Made by a program: the position numbers and the translations under genes. 64,000 nucleotides of DNA from an uncultured Fibrobacter sp. (GTDB lineage Bacteria > Fibrobacterota > Fibrobacteria > Fibrobacterales > Fibrobacteraceae), in the NCBI GenBank assembly GCA_934700345.1, contig CAKUXP010000011.1, positions 1-64,000 on the forward strand, in the 5' to 3' direction. Below are positions 1 to 8,550 of this stretch, piece by piece. Under the pieces are notes generated by a model. It had not been told where the DNA came from. It was given only the letters and a program-made list of their open reading frames with translations, and ran no database searches. How positions within the stretch are numbered: position 1 is the first letter of the stretch; each line of letters starts with the position of its first letter.

Positions 1-290
1 TTCTCCCTGTTCCCTAGCTGCTCGCCAGTCACTATTCACTGATACCTGACTTCTGTCAACTACCAACTAAGCTCTAACCACTGATTCCTGACAACTTACA
101 GTTCGTTAGACCGTCAATTCCTCATTGCTCATTGCTAATTGCTCATTGCTAATTCCTCTCTAATCCCTATTCCCTTCTCCCTAATCCCTGATAGCGGTTC
201 GCTAAACTGTCTATTCATCACTCCCAATTACTCATTCCTAATTCCGTTTACTATATTCTCCCTAGTTGCGTTACATCGATTCCCTGTGTA
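1..290. repeat. Low-complexity intergenic stretch of degenerate short words
   Basis: No coding frame is visible. The sequence is built from imperfectly repeated pyrimidine-rich words such as ctcattgctaat, ctaatccctat, ctgattcctgac and ctaagctctaa. There is no constant repeat unit or spacer, so it is not a CRISPR. The same words, reverse-complemented, make up 43740-44050, and a short version lies at 47341-47400. It looks like a lineage-specific intergenic filler or decayed repeat. Its function is unknown. Confidence 0.7.
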
Positions 291-318
291 GCGCCTTTTT
301 TATTGAGGTATTGGAAAA

Positions 319-804
319 ATGGAAGAAAAAATTTTCACCGGTCGCCTTTCGATAGGCAATGCCAAGCTTTGGGACGAATCCAAAATCGCTTTCTTCGCAT
401 CACGCGATTCAAGCGAAATCGTCAAGGAAAAAATCCGTTGTTGGAGTCGTAACCAGGCAAGAAACAGCGTATGCTTCATCGGGGCCTTCCATTCCGAGGC
501 GGAAAGCGCCCTGTTTCACACTGCGCTGAAGAACGGCGGCAAGGCCATCTGGATTTTGGGCAAGTCCGTTCCCGGGGAACTCTCCCGCGAAGAAGCGAAA
601 GCTCTCGACGAGAATCGCCTGTTGATCGTTTCCTGCTTTCGGCGCGAACATTACACGGTCTCGACTTCACGCTTTGCAAACCACATCGCGGCGATGCATT
701 CGGATGCGATTGTCTTTGCGCATATTTCAGAGAAAAGCCGCCTCTTTTCGTTCTACCGGCGAATGTGCGAAAAACGAAAAGGCTCCGTCACCCGGATCAA
801 ATAG
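319..804 (+). CDS. DprA/SMF-like nucleotide-binding protein, possibly C-terminally truncated
   Basis: A 161-residue protein with a Rossmann-like pattern similar to the core of DprA/SMF and LOG-type proteins: a strand-rich start, CFIGAFHSEAE near residues 52-62, KAIWILGKSVP near 75-85, RLLIVSCF near 99-106 and a late SDAIVFAHIS. It lacks the extra domains of true DprA (about 300 residues), so a role in DNA uptake should not be assumed. The ATG at 319 follows a gagg about ten bases upstream. The final residues (RRMCEKRKGSVTRIK) do not look like a family C-terminus. They end exactly where an antitoxin remnant begins, so a deletion may have joined the two. Confidence 0.55.
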   Translation: MEEKIFTGRLSIGNAKLWDESKIAFFASRDSSEIVKEKIRCWSRNQARNSVCFIGAFHSEAESALFHTALKNGGKAIWILGKSVPGELSREEAKALDENRLLIVSCFRREHYTVSTSRFANHIAAMHSDAIVFAHISEKSRLFSFYRRMCEKRKGSVTRIK

Positions 805-805
805 A

Positions 806-994
806 CGCATCCATTCCGCAACGTTCAACACGTTTGTCAAGGACGTCATCCACTCGCACCAATTGCCGTTCGAAGTCCGAAAGCCCGATCCGTTCGACAA
901 TGCGGAAAACATGTTTTAGAAGAGCATCGCCGAACTGAACGCAGAAAACATCATCAAAACGATGGAAGGATTAGAGGCTATGGGAAATGGATAA
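806..994 (+). pseudogene. RelB/DinJ-type antitoxin remnant with internal amber codon
   Basis: This frame encodes the C-terminal half of a RelB/DinJ-like antitoxin. It reads SATFNTFVKDVI followed by LPFEVRKPDPFD, then an in-frame TAG at 917-919, then SIAELNAENIIKTMEGLEAM and a TAA at 992-994. The N-terminal DNA-binding part (about 35-40 residues in the family) is missing: upstream in this frame there is only read-through of the preceding gene. The last 8 bases overlap the start of the toxin frame at 987, the classic antitoxin-toxin coupling. The truncation and the stop codon argue against a working antitoxin. Confidence 0.7.
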
Positions 995-1388
995 AAATCG
1001 CATTTTCCAAAAAGCATGGGATGACTATCTATATTGGCAAAGCCAGGACAAGAAATCTCTTTACCGAATAAATCAGTTTCTCAAGGAAATCATTCGAAAT
1101 CCTTTTTTGGGAATCGGTATGTCCGAAGCTTTAAAAGGCGAATTAAGCGCTTTTTGGAATCGTCGAATCGACAATTCAATTTGCCTCGTCTATCGAATTG
1201 CCGGAGAATTTATCGAAATTCTTTCGTGCAGGGAATATTACGGTTCACATTTCGATTTTCGCATTTGCCGTAAACGGCAAATCTTCCGCCCGCGGAGTCG
1301 CGACAAAGACCTGGCATTTCTTTTCGCGGATGATGTCCGCCACGGCTCCGCGCCGATTTTTGTCGAGTTCGGCAAAGATGTCGTCTAG
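987..1388 (+). pseudogene. YoeB-type mRNA-interferase toxin remnant fused into recF antisense
   Basis: Residues 1-85 align well with E. coli YoeB (84 residues): WDDYLYWQ near 11-18, the Glu46 equivalent at E47, FWNRRI at 56-61 and the terminal CRxxY. Two catalytic positions are changed. The Arg65 equivalent is Cys66 and the His83 equivalent is Tyr84; the Tyr84 equivalent (Y85) is kept. The frame has no stop where YoeB should end (about 1241) and runs on for some 48 codons antisense to the 3' end of recF. Together with the broken antitoxin upstream, this looks like an inactivated toxin left by a deletion. A non-cleaving ribosome binder is a weaker alternative. Confidence 0.7.
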
Positions 1389-2336
1389 AAGAAGGACCGG
1401 ATTCACCAGATGTTCGCTCGCCATGTCCGATGCCGCAAGGCGAAGGGCGATCGTCGCACTGCGGCACTGCCCTTGGGAGCCCGCAGTCCGCATTTCATGC
1501 CCATGGATAGAAAACTTCAAATCGTCCTTGTGCGGACCGGCAAGCGAAATGCCCTGCATCCTTTCCGCAAAGTCAAGGGATTCCAACTTTTCGGCAAAGG
1601 CCTGTCGAAGCGAATTTTCAGACATTTCGTACTCCGCAACCGAGCTTTTGTAACCGACAGAGACCGCATCGTTTTTCCCGTCAAGCATTTCGTAGTACGA
1701 ACAAATCAACGGAGAAATTTCCTTGACAAGTTCCAAGCGTTCCTGCCAAACCGATACACCCAAATCAACCAGCTGTCCGGTTAGAACGGCGAAAAGCTCT
1801 TCGCCACCGACAGCCTCTCCCGACTTGTTCTGACGCAGCCACTGGTTTCTCTCCGCGAGAACACGCCGATAGCGGCGGAGCAAATCCGCATTCCGCACAT
1901 TTCGAAAGCAGAGGAGCTCATCCAGGTAACGTCTCCGGATTTCCGGGGCACCGCGAACCATTTCCATGTCGGCGGGCTGCATAATGACCGCGGGCATCGA
2001 CCCAAAAAAAGACGCGGCTCCTTTGCAAAGCGTCCCGTCCTTCTTCGCCGTAACACCCTTGCTTCTGCTTACGGAAAGCGCCCTTTCGAAAATTCTCTCG
2101 GAATCGGAGCATTCCGAAAGCGAACCCCGCAAAATCATCTCGGGAGCGTTCCAGCCGACCAAGTCCAAAAGACTGTGCGCGCGAAACGAAAATCCTTCGC
2201 AAAGGACATGGATCGCTTCGAGAAGCGTCGTCTTTCCCGTCCCGTTTTTTCCGCAAACCACCGTAAATCCGTCCCCGAATTCGAAACGCCCTTCCTGCAG
2301 ATTGCGCAAGGAGACAAAAGACAGCGAACGGATCAT
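1245..2336 (-). CDS. recF: DNA replication/repair ATPase RecF
   Basis: A 363-residue RecF, the SMC-like ATPase that works with RecO and RecR to load RecA at single-strand gaps. Visible marks are the Walker A GKNGTGKTT at residues 29-37, the ABC signature region AGSQGQCRSATIAL at 285-298 and Walker B LLLDDIFAELD at about 315-325. The length is normal. It follows a TetR-type regulator by 9 bases on the same strand and is not beside dnaA, dnaN or gyrB as in many bacteria. The 3' end abuts the degraded toxin gene on the opposite strand, whose frame runs into it. Confidence 0.95.
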   Translation of the reverse strand: MIRSLSFVSLRNLQEGRFEFGDGFTVVCGKNGTGKTTLLEAIHVLCEGFSFRAHSLLDLVGWNAPEMILRGSLSECSDSERIFERALSVSRSKGVTAKKDGTLCKGAASFFGSMPAVIMQPADMEMVRGAPEIRRRYLDELLCFRNVRNADLLRRYRRVLAERNQWLRQNKSGEAVGGEELFAVLTGQLVDLGVSVWQERLELVKEISPLICSYYEMLDGKNDAVSVGYKSSVAEYEMSENSLRQAFAEKLESLDFAERMQGISLAGPHKDDLKFSIHGHEMRTAGSQGQCRSATIALRLAASDMASEHLVNPVLLLDDIFAELDKNRRGAVADIIREKKCQVFVATPRAEDLPFTANAKIEM

Positions 2337-2345
2337 AGGAGGAGA

Positions 2346-3002
2346 TTACTTGGTATTTAAAATTCCATGAAGGATCAGGTTGCGCAGTTTTTCCTCGAAC
2401 GATTCCATCGGCAAGTCGAGCTTTTTGGCGATGTTCAGCGAGTGGGGGTCGAGAACCGCACCGTGTAACGTCGAGAGGATCATGTAAGCGGTCATCTCCA
2501 CGTTATCAATCCGGAAAGTCCCCTTGGAAATTCCATATTCGAGAACCCGGCAAATATACTTGTAGGCGGGGTCGAGAACGCGCTTGACGAAAAAGTCCGC
2601 AAGCTCGGGAAAATTCGAAGATTCCGCAACGACGAGCTTGGGAATTCCCGAAATCTTGCTTTCCCCGCCGACAGCTTCGAACCATTTTTGAATCAGGATC
2701 GAGAGAAGCCCTTCCGCAGAACCGTCATACTTTTCCAGAATGGCATCGCTCGCGTCAAAGATGGAATTGATCGTCTTCATCACGACTTCCTGGAGAATCG
2801 CTTCCTTGTTCTTGTAATAGACATAGAGCGTTCCCGCGGTGACGCCGGCCTTTCGCGCTATCTGGCTCACCTTCGTCGCGGAATACCCCTGTTCGACAAA
2901 AAGTTCCGCCGCCGCATCCAGGATTTCCTGAGGGCGGACATCCTTCTTGCGCTGCCAACGCGGACCTTTTGAAATACCAATTTCGCTGTATTCGGACATC
3001 AT
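2346..3002 (-). CDS. TetR/AcrR-family transcriptional regulator
   Basis: A 218-residue one-component regulator. The N-terminal helix-turn-helix is clear: ILDAAAELFVEQGYSATKVS, then IARKAGVTAGTLYVYYKNKE, at about residues 27-68. The rest is an all-helical ligand-binding domain typical of the family, and its ligand cannot be read from sequence. I place the start at the ATG at 3002 (MMSEYSE); the frame stays open upstream but extends poorly. It lies in a leftward run lolA, FlgD-tailed protein, PorV-like barrel, tetR, recF, with small gaps, so its target may be that block or a remote envelope/lipid gene. Confidence 0.85.
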   Translation of the reverse strand: MMSEYSEIGISKGPRWQRKKDVRPQEILDAAAELFVEQGYSATKVSQIARKAGVTAGTLYVYYKNKEAILQEVVMKTINSIFDASDAILEKYDGSAEGLLSILIQKWFEAVGGESKISGIPKLVVAESSNFPELADFFVKRVLDPAYKYICRVLEYGISKGTFRIDNVEMTAYMILSTLHGAVLDPHSLNIAKKLDLPMESFEEKLRNLILHGILNTK

Positions 3003-3059
3003 AGGACAATAATAGATTTTTGTCGATTCCGGCAAAAGAACGATTTTTCCATGCAAAGG

Positions 3060-4082
3060 CTAAATCGTTCCGCGGAAGCCGAAGCTAAGAGGATTCCAGA
3101 GATCCGCAACGGATTCATAGACCAGCGCATAGTCAATTTCAAACGCATAGCGGCGCTTTCCGAAACGGATGCTGAAGCGGTAGCCCAGACCGAACGTATA
3201 ATTCCTATCGTCAAAGCCGAACCGGACAAGTCCATCTTCGATCGCTTCCCATTCCATACCGAAGCGACCCGTCCAAATATGGTAATCCGGATCAAAGACG
3301 AGAAGCGTATCCGCCACCTGGTAATCCAAGGCTTCCATCCAGACGGAAATCGGGCGGTTTAAAAGTTTCGTATGATAGCCCAGGCCTATCTGCAACACTT
3401 TCGGACGGACACCTTCGCTTTCTTCCACCGAATTGTCATTCGAAGCGTTGCGGGTCCACGTTGCCGAAAGGTTCTTGCTGAAGCTCAGATTCCGGATCAT
3501 CACGGCGGAAGACCAGTGTTCGTTCCACTCCCGCAGCCATCCCACGTTCAGGACGACGGGACTCTGGTAGGAATCAACAAGGCTCGCCTCTTCGTAATGC
3601 CCGGAAATATCCAAATTGTCATAGCTTATCGAAAGGGAAAAACCGATTGCATCCTTTCGCGTCAGTCGATAGCCCACGCCGACAAAAGCCGTCATAAAAT
3701 AAGGCTGGGCGCTTCCGACCGTTTCGTCATCGCTGTTAATGACTTCAAAGTCCAAGTCCGTCCGATAGAGAACCGCAGCGCCGATGCCCATGCGGTTTCC
3801 GATTTTCGTTTCGACGCCTAGTGCACCGCCGGCACGGTCTAAGTCCCGCTTTTCCGCTGCGAGCGTATAGGCAATCGTATTCCGGAATCCGAGAATCGCC
3901 GGGTTGAAATAAGCGGCAGGCAAGGCCGACGTATCCGCGACGCCGACGTTTCCACGCCCGAGTTCCCGGCCACCGGTTCCCATGCGCTCGACAAAGCCGT
4001 CAAAACCTCCCAGGTTCGCCTTCTTGTCTGCAAAAAGCGTTCCACAAAGAAGTAGAATCAAAAACAATAAAAGACGCCTCAT
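3060..4082 (-). CDS. PorV/PorQ-like outer-membrane beta-barrel protein
   Basis: A 340-residue exported protein with a signal peptide (MRRLLLFLILLLCGTLFA). It then has the typical start of UPF0164/PorV-type barrels: a Gly-rich region, GRGNVGVADTSALPAAYFNPA near residues 41-61, followed by alternating amphipathic strands with Gly and aromatics. In Bacteroidota, PorV/PorQ proteins serve as shuttles of the type IX secretion system, and in other didermal lineages they are simply barrels of unknown cargo. It sits 1 base downstream of a gene whose product has a FlgD/T9SS-like tail, which fits a cargo-and-barrel pair, but that is inference. Confidence 0.75.
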   Translation of the reverse strand: MRRLLLFLILLLCGTLFADKKANLGGFDGFVERMGTGGRELGRGNVGVADTSALPAAYFNPAILGFRNTIAYTLAAEKRDLDRAGGALGVETKIGNRMGIGAAVLYRTDLDFEVINSDDETVGSAQPYFMTAFVGVGYRLTRKDAIGFSLSISYDNLDISGHYEEASLVDSYQSPVVLNVGWLREWNEHWSSAVMIRNLSFSKNLSATWTRNASNDNSVEESEGVRPKVLQIGLGYHTKLLNRPISVWMEALDYQVADTLLVFDPDYHIWTGRFGMEWEAIEDGLVRFGFDDRNYTFGLGYRFSIRFGKRRYAFEIDYALVYESVADLWNPLSFGFRGTI

Positions 4083-4083
4083 A

Positions 4084-5673
4084 TCACCTGCCTCCCAGCG
4101 TCATCGCCTTTCCCCAGCCCACGTGTCCGTGGTTGTCCTTTACCCGGACATAATAGACGCCCATCGTTACCGCGTTTCCGCCGTCATCGCGGCCATCCCA
4201 AAAATCTTCCGAAGGCAATGTGCTTCGCGACGAACTCGCCATGCGTTCCGCATTTTTCACCACCGTGCGAACCTTGCGCATATCGTAACTGAAGACCTCG
4301 ATCGTTATCTTGGAATTCTTGCTTACTTTGTACGAAACCATCGACTGGTTTCCCGCACCGATTACCGAAGGAATCATCCGGATAGATCCCAAGTCGTTCT
4401 TTAGGGACGCCTGGTTCATGATATGCGTCCAGGTTTTGCCCGTATCCGCCGAAACGGAAATTCCCGCGCCATTTGTACAGACGACAAGTCCCGTTACTTT
4501 TGCCGAGAGCGGAAACGCGGCGACAGCAGTCACTTCGACATTCCGATCGACCACACCCGCATTTAATCCGTAAAGCCACTGTTCTTCATCGTCAAAGGGA
4601 ATCGCTCCCACACTATCGAGTTTTAAAATTCCGCTTTTGCTGCCTTCGACCGCCTGGACCGAAAGAAATGCCCTGTTCCCGATAAAGGCGACATCGCTCG
4701 TCGTGAAGTCACTCTTGTCGTAAATGTTCTTCTGCACTTTTCCCGCCGTATCGCGGAAAACGACTTCGCTAAAAGGCTTCCCGCCATAGGAACGCCACAG
4801 CCTATCCTCGGTGCTCGTCTTATAACGCTTGCTGGTTTCCGCAACGACCTGGAAAGGAGTCCCTCCGGCCCAGACCCCCGTTACGCGAGCCGTGTCAAGC
4901 CCAGCAACGCCTGTCCTTGAAAGCTTACGCGTCGCCATGTCCAGAGAAAAAAGTCCGCCGCTCGTCGCAAGCCAGAACTGCCCTCCCGCATTGCGAGCGA
5001 TTCCATAGACCGCAGGATTTGTCGCCGTATCGATTTTCGAGGAATTCCCAAGAGAATCCAGCGTAAGTGTCTTCACATTCACGACAAACTGCGATCGTTT
5101 AGAGGAATTTATCCCCGCATTGATATCTTCCTTGAGAAGTCCGTAAACGCCGCGAGCCATCCACAGCACATTTGAAATCGAATCGAAAGCGAACCCCGAA
5201 ACGGCATGAGCCATTTCAGGATGTTCCGGAAACTCCCCCGGTGGAGTCGGAAGAGGCTTGGTAGTAACAGTGTTCGCAGCCCGACCGCTGAAATACCCCC
5301 AGGGAACGAGATATCCCGAATCGCTTTCCGCAACCAGAGGAACGACAAAACCCAGCTTCCCTGCCTTCGCAAAGGGAGTTCGCCGATGTTCCGCGGTCAC
5401 ATCCGAAAAGACACCGTCCTGGACCGGCGTGATGGAATCCGGCAACAGCTCGGTTGACATCTTCGATACATTGATATTCCCCGCACCGAGCGCAAGACTC
5501 ACCAAGGAAACTCCGCTCCCGGACGTTCCCCGGCTGACCACCCAGAGAGAACCCGTCGAAGGCCCCGGACCAGCGGAATAGGTGAAATTACTGACAAATC
5601 CGTCTTCCGCGGCAAACACGAAAGAAACGAACATCAAGAAAACAAGATGAAACTTAGCGCTTCGAAATTTCAT
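4084..5673 (-). CDS. Secreted beta-propeller-like protein with FlgD/T9SS-like C-terminal tail
   Basis: A 529-residue protein with a signal peptide (ending near VSFVFAAE). A long beta-rich middle contains repeated short motifs of the LWMARGVYGL, FWLATSGGLFSL, VVCTNGAGISVSADTG type, reminiscent of two-component-sensor or sialidase-like propeller blades. The C-terminal 75 residues form a FlgD-like Ig domain: ITIEVFSYDMRKVRTVV near 460 and FWDGRDDGGNAVTMGVYYV near 500. Tails of this type act as sorting or anchoring domains in T9SS-bearing bacteria. It is packed tightly between lolA (4 bases) and a PorV-like barrel (1 base). Substrate and function are unknown. Confidence 0.7.
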   Translation of the reverse strand: MKFRSAKFHLVFLMFVSFVFAAEDGFVSNFTYSAGPGPSTGSLWVVSRGTSGSGVSLVSLALGAGNINVSKMSTELLPDSITPVQDGVFSDVTAEHRRTPFAKAGKLGFVVPLVAESDSGYLVPWGYFSGRAANTVTTKPLPTPPGEFPEHPEMAHAVSGFAFDSISNVLWMARGVYGLLKEDINAGINSSKRSQFVVNVKTLTLDSLGNSSKIDTATNPAVYGIARNAGGQFWLATSGGLFSLDMATRKLSRTGVAGLDTARVTGVWAGGTPFQVVAETSKRYKTSTEDRLWRSYGGKPFSEVVFRDTAGKVQKNIYDKSDFTTSDVAFIGNRAFLSVQAVEGSKSGILKLDSVGAIPFDDEEQWLYGLNAGVVDRNVEVTAVAAFPLSAKVTGLVVCTNGAGISVSADTGKTWTHIMNQASLKNDLGSIRMIPSVIGAGNQSMVSYKVSKNSKITIEVFSYDMRKVRTVVKNAERMASSSRSTLPSEDFWDGRDDGGNAVTMGVYYVRVKDNHGHVGWGKAMTLGGR

Positions 5674-5677
5674 TTTC

Positions 5678-6310
5678 CTACCGCATATCGATTACATCGA
5701 CGCCTTTTCCTGGCACCAGTACAAAATCCGAAACTTTCACGTTATCCACGCGTTTTAAGTTCGAAATGTCATATGTCGAGACATTGCGAAGCGGATCAAC
5801 GGTCACAAGCCGCATCGGGGAAGCGTCCGATGTCGAAAGCCACACTTCCATTTCCGCGAAATCCTTGCCATAGCGGGATGCGTCAAGCTTGATGACATTC
5901 GCCGTTTTCCCGCCAATCTTTTCCCGCTTCATCCCGATAGGCTTGCAAGACAGATATTTGAACAAAAGCTCCGAAGGATGCATGTTGCTGTCCATATCTT
6001 CTAGAAGCTTCAAAAGTACCTGGTTTGTCTCCTGGTTCCACTGCCAAAAATTCTTGCCATCGCAATAGATAGCCATTCCCGAGATTTTCAGCCGAAACAT
6101 GTCCTTTCCTGTTACGAGCAGATTCCCGCCCTGAACACCCGTTTCCGGGGAACCCGCATAATCGACACGAACCCGAAAATCGAAGCTCCAAGCCTTGCCG
6201 GAATCAAACCATTTCTTAGAAAGCGCCATGACGGAATCCGCGGGAGCGGCAAAGCCGTTTGCGACGAATGCGAGGCAAATCGGCAAAAGGAATCGATTGA
6301 AAAGTCCCAT
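5678..6310 (-). CDS. lolA: Outer-membrane lipoprotein carrier protein LolA
   Basis: A 210-residue periplasmic LolA-like protein with a signal peptide ending near NGFAAPAD. It has the family's half-barrel pattern: WSFDFRVRVDYAG, LLVTGKDMFRLKISG, IYCDGKNFWQWNQETNQV and WLSTSDASPMRLVTVD. LolA carries lipoproteins from the LolCDE transporter to the outer membrane. I use the ATG at 6310 because it begins the signal peptide; the frame stays open far upstream without coding character. It heads the leftward block and is transcribed divergently from an outer-membrane barrel gene at 6408. Confidence 0.85.
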   Translation of the reverse strand: MGLFNRFLLPICLAFVANGFAAPADSVMALSKKWFDSGKAWSFDFRVRVDYAGSPETGVQGGNLLVTGKDMFRLKISGMAIYCDGKNFWQWNQETNQVLLKLLEDMDSNMHPSELLFKYLSCKPIGMKREKIGGKTANVIKLDASRYGKDFAEMEVWLSTSDASPMRLVTVDPLRNVSTYDISNLKRVDNVKVSDFVLVPGKGVDVIDMR

Positions 6311-6407
6311 AATACAGGCTAATTTACAAAAAGGAGCGTGGAACCGATGGACTCTTTCCGTGCATATTTCTATTTTGAACGCCAAACTGTCTTTTGCAAA
6401 GGAAATT

Positions 6408-7508
6408 ATGTTCAAGCATCTCAGCATCTTTATCCTTCTTTCCGCAATCGCCGTATTTGCTGTCGACATCGAGCTACACGGCGATATCGACGCAGACTAT
6501 GCAACTTACTGGGACAAGGATTTCAGCCCGACCAATGCGGCAAACCAGGATATCAGGCTCGAAGGAAAGGTTTTCCTCGACGAAAATGTTTCCGTAAGCA
6601 TCAAGGGACGTTCGCACAGCAACTACGTGACAAAAAACGACTCGGGAATTTCCAAGGTCCGCCACGAAAATCGCAAAACGGCAATGGGCGATGCGGAAAA
6701 CCGTTGGACCTCCTTTGACTTTGACGGCATCCAGTTCGCATGGCAGTTCACACCGCTCGTCCGGGTGGTCTTCGGCGACCTCACTTACAACGCAGGCGGA
6801 TTCTCCTACTTCTACTGGCGCGATACCGAGGACTATGCGGTCATTCTCCAGGACAAGCGCATCCGCGGTATCGGTTTCGAAGTCGAAAACGGCAAAGCCT
6901 ACATCGGAGCGACCGAAAACAATTCGCATTCACTCGCTACATTCATCAGCTACGGCTTTGACCTGATTTCCAAAACGGAAGAACGTTTCACGATTACCCC
7001 GAGCCTCGACTGGGTTTTCGGCAAGGAAATCAGCCGTTCCTACACGTATGCACTCGGAACGGAAGTTCAATACACAAAGAGCACGGACCGCTTCAACTAC
7101 GGGCTCACGGCGACCTGGGGTATGCACCCCTACAAGGGACACGGAGTCCACTCCTTCCTCGTCGAACCGTCCTTTAACTACCGTTTCTTCAACTTGGCGG
7201 CAAGCTATTTCCAGGCTCTTCTCGCCGACGACGAAGCCCCTGCCGAAGAGCAGATCTTCACGGAAGACCAGCGGATGTTCTATATCGAACCTTCGCTTGA
7301 CCTCCACAAGAAATTCTCGATGGGTCTTGCCTACGAATTCCACGATCCGAGTCAGGAAGTCGGAAACGACAGCAGACACTTCATCGGGCCGTCCTTCTAC
7401 CTCTACCCGACCGTCGAAGCGGAAATCGTCTTCTGGGGCGGTTACAACATCTGCTCCTCGGGACCGAACCACATTTCGATGGGAATCAGCGGACACGTTG
7501 AATTCTAA
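6408..7508 (+). CDS. Outer-membrane beta-barrel protein of unknown function
   Basis: A 366-residue exported protein starting at ATG 6408 behind aaagga. The signal peptide is MFKHLSIFILLSAIAVFA; the mature part starts VDIELHGDIDADYATYWDKD and continues as alternating strands (for example VRVVFGDLTYNAGGFSYFYW, MFYIEPSLDLHKKFSMGLAY). The last residue is Phe (SGHVEF), the usual recognition signal of BAM-assembled barrels. It resembles porin-like or carbohydrate-related barrels of Fibrobacterota, but no precise family is recognised. The next gene, an OpgC-like acyltransferase, begins inside its last codons, so the two are probably co-translated. Confidence 0.75.
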   Translation: MFKHLSIFILLSAIAVFAVDIELHGDIDADYATYWDKDFSPTNAANQDIRLEGKVFLDENVSVSIKGRSHSNYVTKNDSGISKVRHENRKTAMGDAENRWTSFDFDGIQFAWQFTPLVRVVFGDLTYNAGGFSYFYWRDTEDYAVILQDKRIRGIGFEVENGKAYIGATENNSHSLATFISYGFDLISKTEERFTITPSLDWVFGKEISRSYTYALGTEVQYTKSTDRFNYGLTATWGMHPYKGHGVHSFLVEPSFNYRFFNLAASYFQALLADDEAPAEEQIFTEDQRMFYIEPSLDLHKKFSMGLAYEFHDPSQEVGNDSRHFIGPSFYLYPTVEAEIVFWGGYNICSSGPNHISMGISGHVEF

Positions 7509-8550
7509 CGCGCCCAAGCCCGGTCGCATACTCGCCCTCGATTCCATTCGGGGGCTTCTTTTGTTGCAAATGACGCTGGATCATTTTTCCGGTCCGATTT
7601 CCCACTACCTCTACCAGTGCTTCGGATTCTTTTCCGCCGCCGAGGGTTTCTTCTTTCTTTCGGGTTTCGTCGGAATGCTCGCTGCTAGAAGCAAGACGGA
7701 TCGCGGTGAAAATTCCGGCTGGATACGACAACGCGCTTTCCGAATCTGGAAATTTCACATCGCGACACTTTTTTCCATCGCACTCTTCGCCTTTTTCTTT
7801 TTGCCTTCGCTCCAAAGATTCTTCACGGGTCTCTACGAACATCCGCTAAGCGGGAGCCTCCTTGCGGGATTTCTCGCCTACACGCCGGAATGGCTCGATG
7901 TCCTGCCGCTCTATGTTTTCCTTCTCCTTCTTGGCTCGATCGTTTTCCCGGGAATCATCCGCGGGCGTTTAAAGCTCGCCTGGGGAATTTCCTTCGGTCT
8001 TTGGGTTTGTGCACAGTTTTCCCTGAAAAGCCAAGTCTTAAAAATTTTTCCAGACTGGGTTTCCCCGGGATTCTTTGACCTTTTCGCCTGGCAGTTCGTC
8101 TATTTTTCAGGCGCAGCGATAAGCTTTCTCTGGAAAAGCCAAAACCAGATTTTTTTTTCAAGGCAAGAATTAGACCGTTTTTTCTATTTGTCCCTTGTCC
8201 TGTGCATTTTCTGCTTTCTCTGGTCACATCGGTTGTTGCCGATACCGTCGCCGAGCGACTTCTGGGTTTCCAAGGAACATGTCGGAGCGTTGCGTTACCT
8301 CAATTTTCTCGCCTTCATCGAAGTAATTTCGTTTATCGTTCGACATCGGCCAAAACTGCTGGATTTTTCGTTTTGCCGAATCCTCGGGCGTCACAGTCTC
8401 GAAGTTTTTACCGGGCAGACAATCTGCGTCTATCTATGGATGGCTGCGCCGGCAAAATTTCAATACCATGTCCCGTTCAACATTCTAGCCCCCATCCTAT
8501 GCTGCGCAATTCTTTTCGCTGTCGCTAGAAAGCTAGAACGAAACCGGTGA
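7498..8550 (+). CDS. OpgC-type membrane acyltransferase-like protein
   Basis: An integral membrane protein of about 350 residues with roughly ten hydrophobic segments. The start LALDSIRGLLLLQMTLDHF and then AAEGFFFLSGFVGMLAA match the OpgC family, whose founding member succinylates periplasmic glucans. The start codon is uncertain. No ATG lies before the conserved region, so I use the in-frame TTG at 7498 within the last codons of the upstream gene; the next candidate, ATG 7570, would cut into the conserved motif. Its 3' end overlaps the convergent PEGA gene by 26 bases. Substrate unknown; succinylation or acylation of a surface glycan is the family expectation. Confidence 0.75.
   Translation: MNSNAPKPGRILALDSIRGLLLLQMTLDHFSGPISHYLYQCFGFFSAAEGFFFLSGFVGMLAARSKTDRGENSGWIRQRAFRIWKFHIATLFSIALFAFFFLPSLQRFFTGLYEHPLSGSLLAGFLAYTPEWLDVLPLYVFLLLLGSIVFPGIIRGRLKLAWGISFGLWVCAQFSLKSQVLKIFPDWVSPGFFDLFAWQFVYFSGAAISFLWKSQNQIFFSRQELDRFFYLSLVLCIFCFLWSHRLLPIPSPSDFWVSKEHVGALRYLNFLAFIEVISFIVRHRPKLLDFSFCRILGRHSLEVFTGQTICVYLWMAAPAKFQYHVPFNILAPILCCAILFAVARKLERNR

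Noticed and set aside
1..290. Possible CRISPR array from repeated ctcattgctaat words
   Set aside because: Units are of different length and spacing, no conserved direct repeat with unique spacers, and no cas genes nearby.
6195..6407. N-terminal extension of the barrel protein from 6195
   Set aside because: It overlaps lolA on the other strand; the signal peptide starts at ATG 6408 with a ribosome-binding site.
5678..6469. lolA start at 6469
   Set aside because: The upstream 53 codons are not coding-like and a proper signal peptide begins at 6310.
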